From the NCBI GenBank assembly GCA_964441245.1, contig CAYTVR010000353.1:1-6839 (forward strand): a DNA stretch of 6,839 nt, written 5' to 3'. This DNA comes from JALZUU01 sp964441245. Lineage in GTDB: Bacteria; Bacteroidota; Bacteroidia; Chitinophagales; Saprospiraceae. Shown here in pieces: positions 6,808-6,839 of this stretch. How positions within the stretch are numbered: the first letter of the stretch is position 1; every line of letters starts with the position of its first letter. The position numbers and the translations under genes were made by a program. Under the pieces are notes generated by a model. It saw nothing but the letters and a program-made list of their open reading frames with translations. It was not told where the DNA came from and searched no databases.

Positions 6808-6839
6808 ACCAATGATAGTGAATATTTAGTTGGTGAAAA

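Overview
The window looks like chromosomal DNA from a low-GC member of the Bacteroidota. Three things point there: the secreted nuclease ends in a type IX secretion (Por) sorting tail, start codons are preceded by A/T-rich sequence rather than Shine-Dalgarno motifs, and one gene has a TAnnTTTG-type -7 box upstream. A marine flavobacterium or Saprospira-like organism (Aureispira, Psychroflexus and Microscilla are known to carry PUFA synthases) would fit, but the genus is inference.

Region 1 (1-3829, minus strand) is the first 1276 codons of a giant multidomain synthase of the PfaA type, the large subunit of the polyunsaturated fatty acid (PUFA / 'secondary lipid') synthases. It reads ketosynthase (C215/H350/H390), acyltransferase (GHSFGE, S683; H788), a Gln/Met-rich helical linker, then at least two nearly identical acyl carrier protein (ACP) domains 345 bp apart. 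The window edge cuts the second ACP, so further ACPs, any ketoreductase and the partner genes (pfaB, pfaC, pfaD) lie outside.

Region 2 (3866-4661) is the control region. A TetR-family regulator sits 36 bp upstream of the synthase on the same strand, probably in one transcript. A 178-bp gap separates it from the divergent gene and holds a perfect 8+4+8 inverted repeat (4500-4519), 16 bp before the TetR start, which is the best operator candidate.

Region 3 (4662-5291, plus strand) is an Sfp-type 4'-phosphopantetheinyl transferase with a GTG start. It is the enzyme type needed to activate the tandem ACPs, so its place beside the synthase suggests a PfaE-like role. Synthase, regulator and activating enzyme form a coherent lipid-synthesis locus.

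Region 4 (5379-6446, plus strand) is a secreted endonuclease I-family nuclease with a signal peptide and a T9SS tail. It has no obvious link to the lipid locus and probably marks its boundary. Region 5 (6484 to the end) holds a small nucleotidyltransferase-like ORF whose frame is interrupted by TAA yet stays open and plausible to the window edge, so it may be a decayed or truncated gene. No RNA genes, insertion sequences or CRISPR arrays were seen, and there is no gene-free stretch longer than 300 bases.
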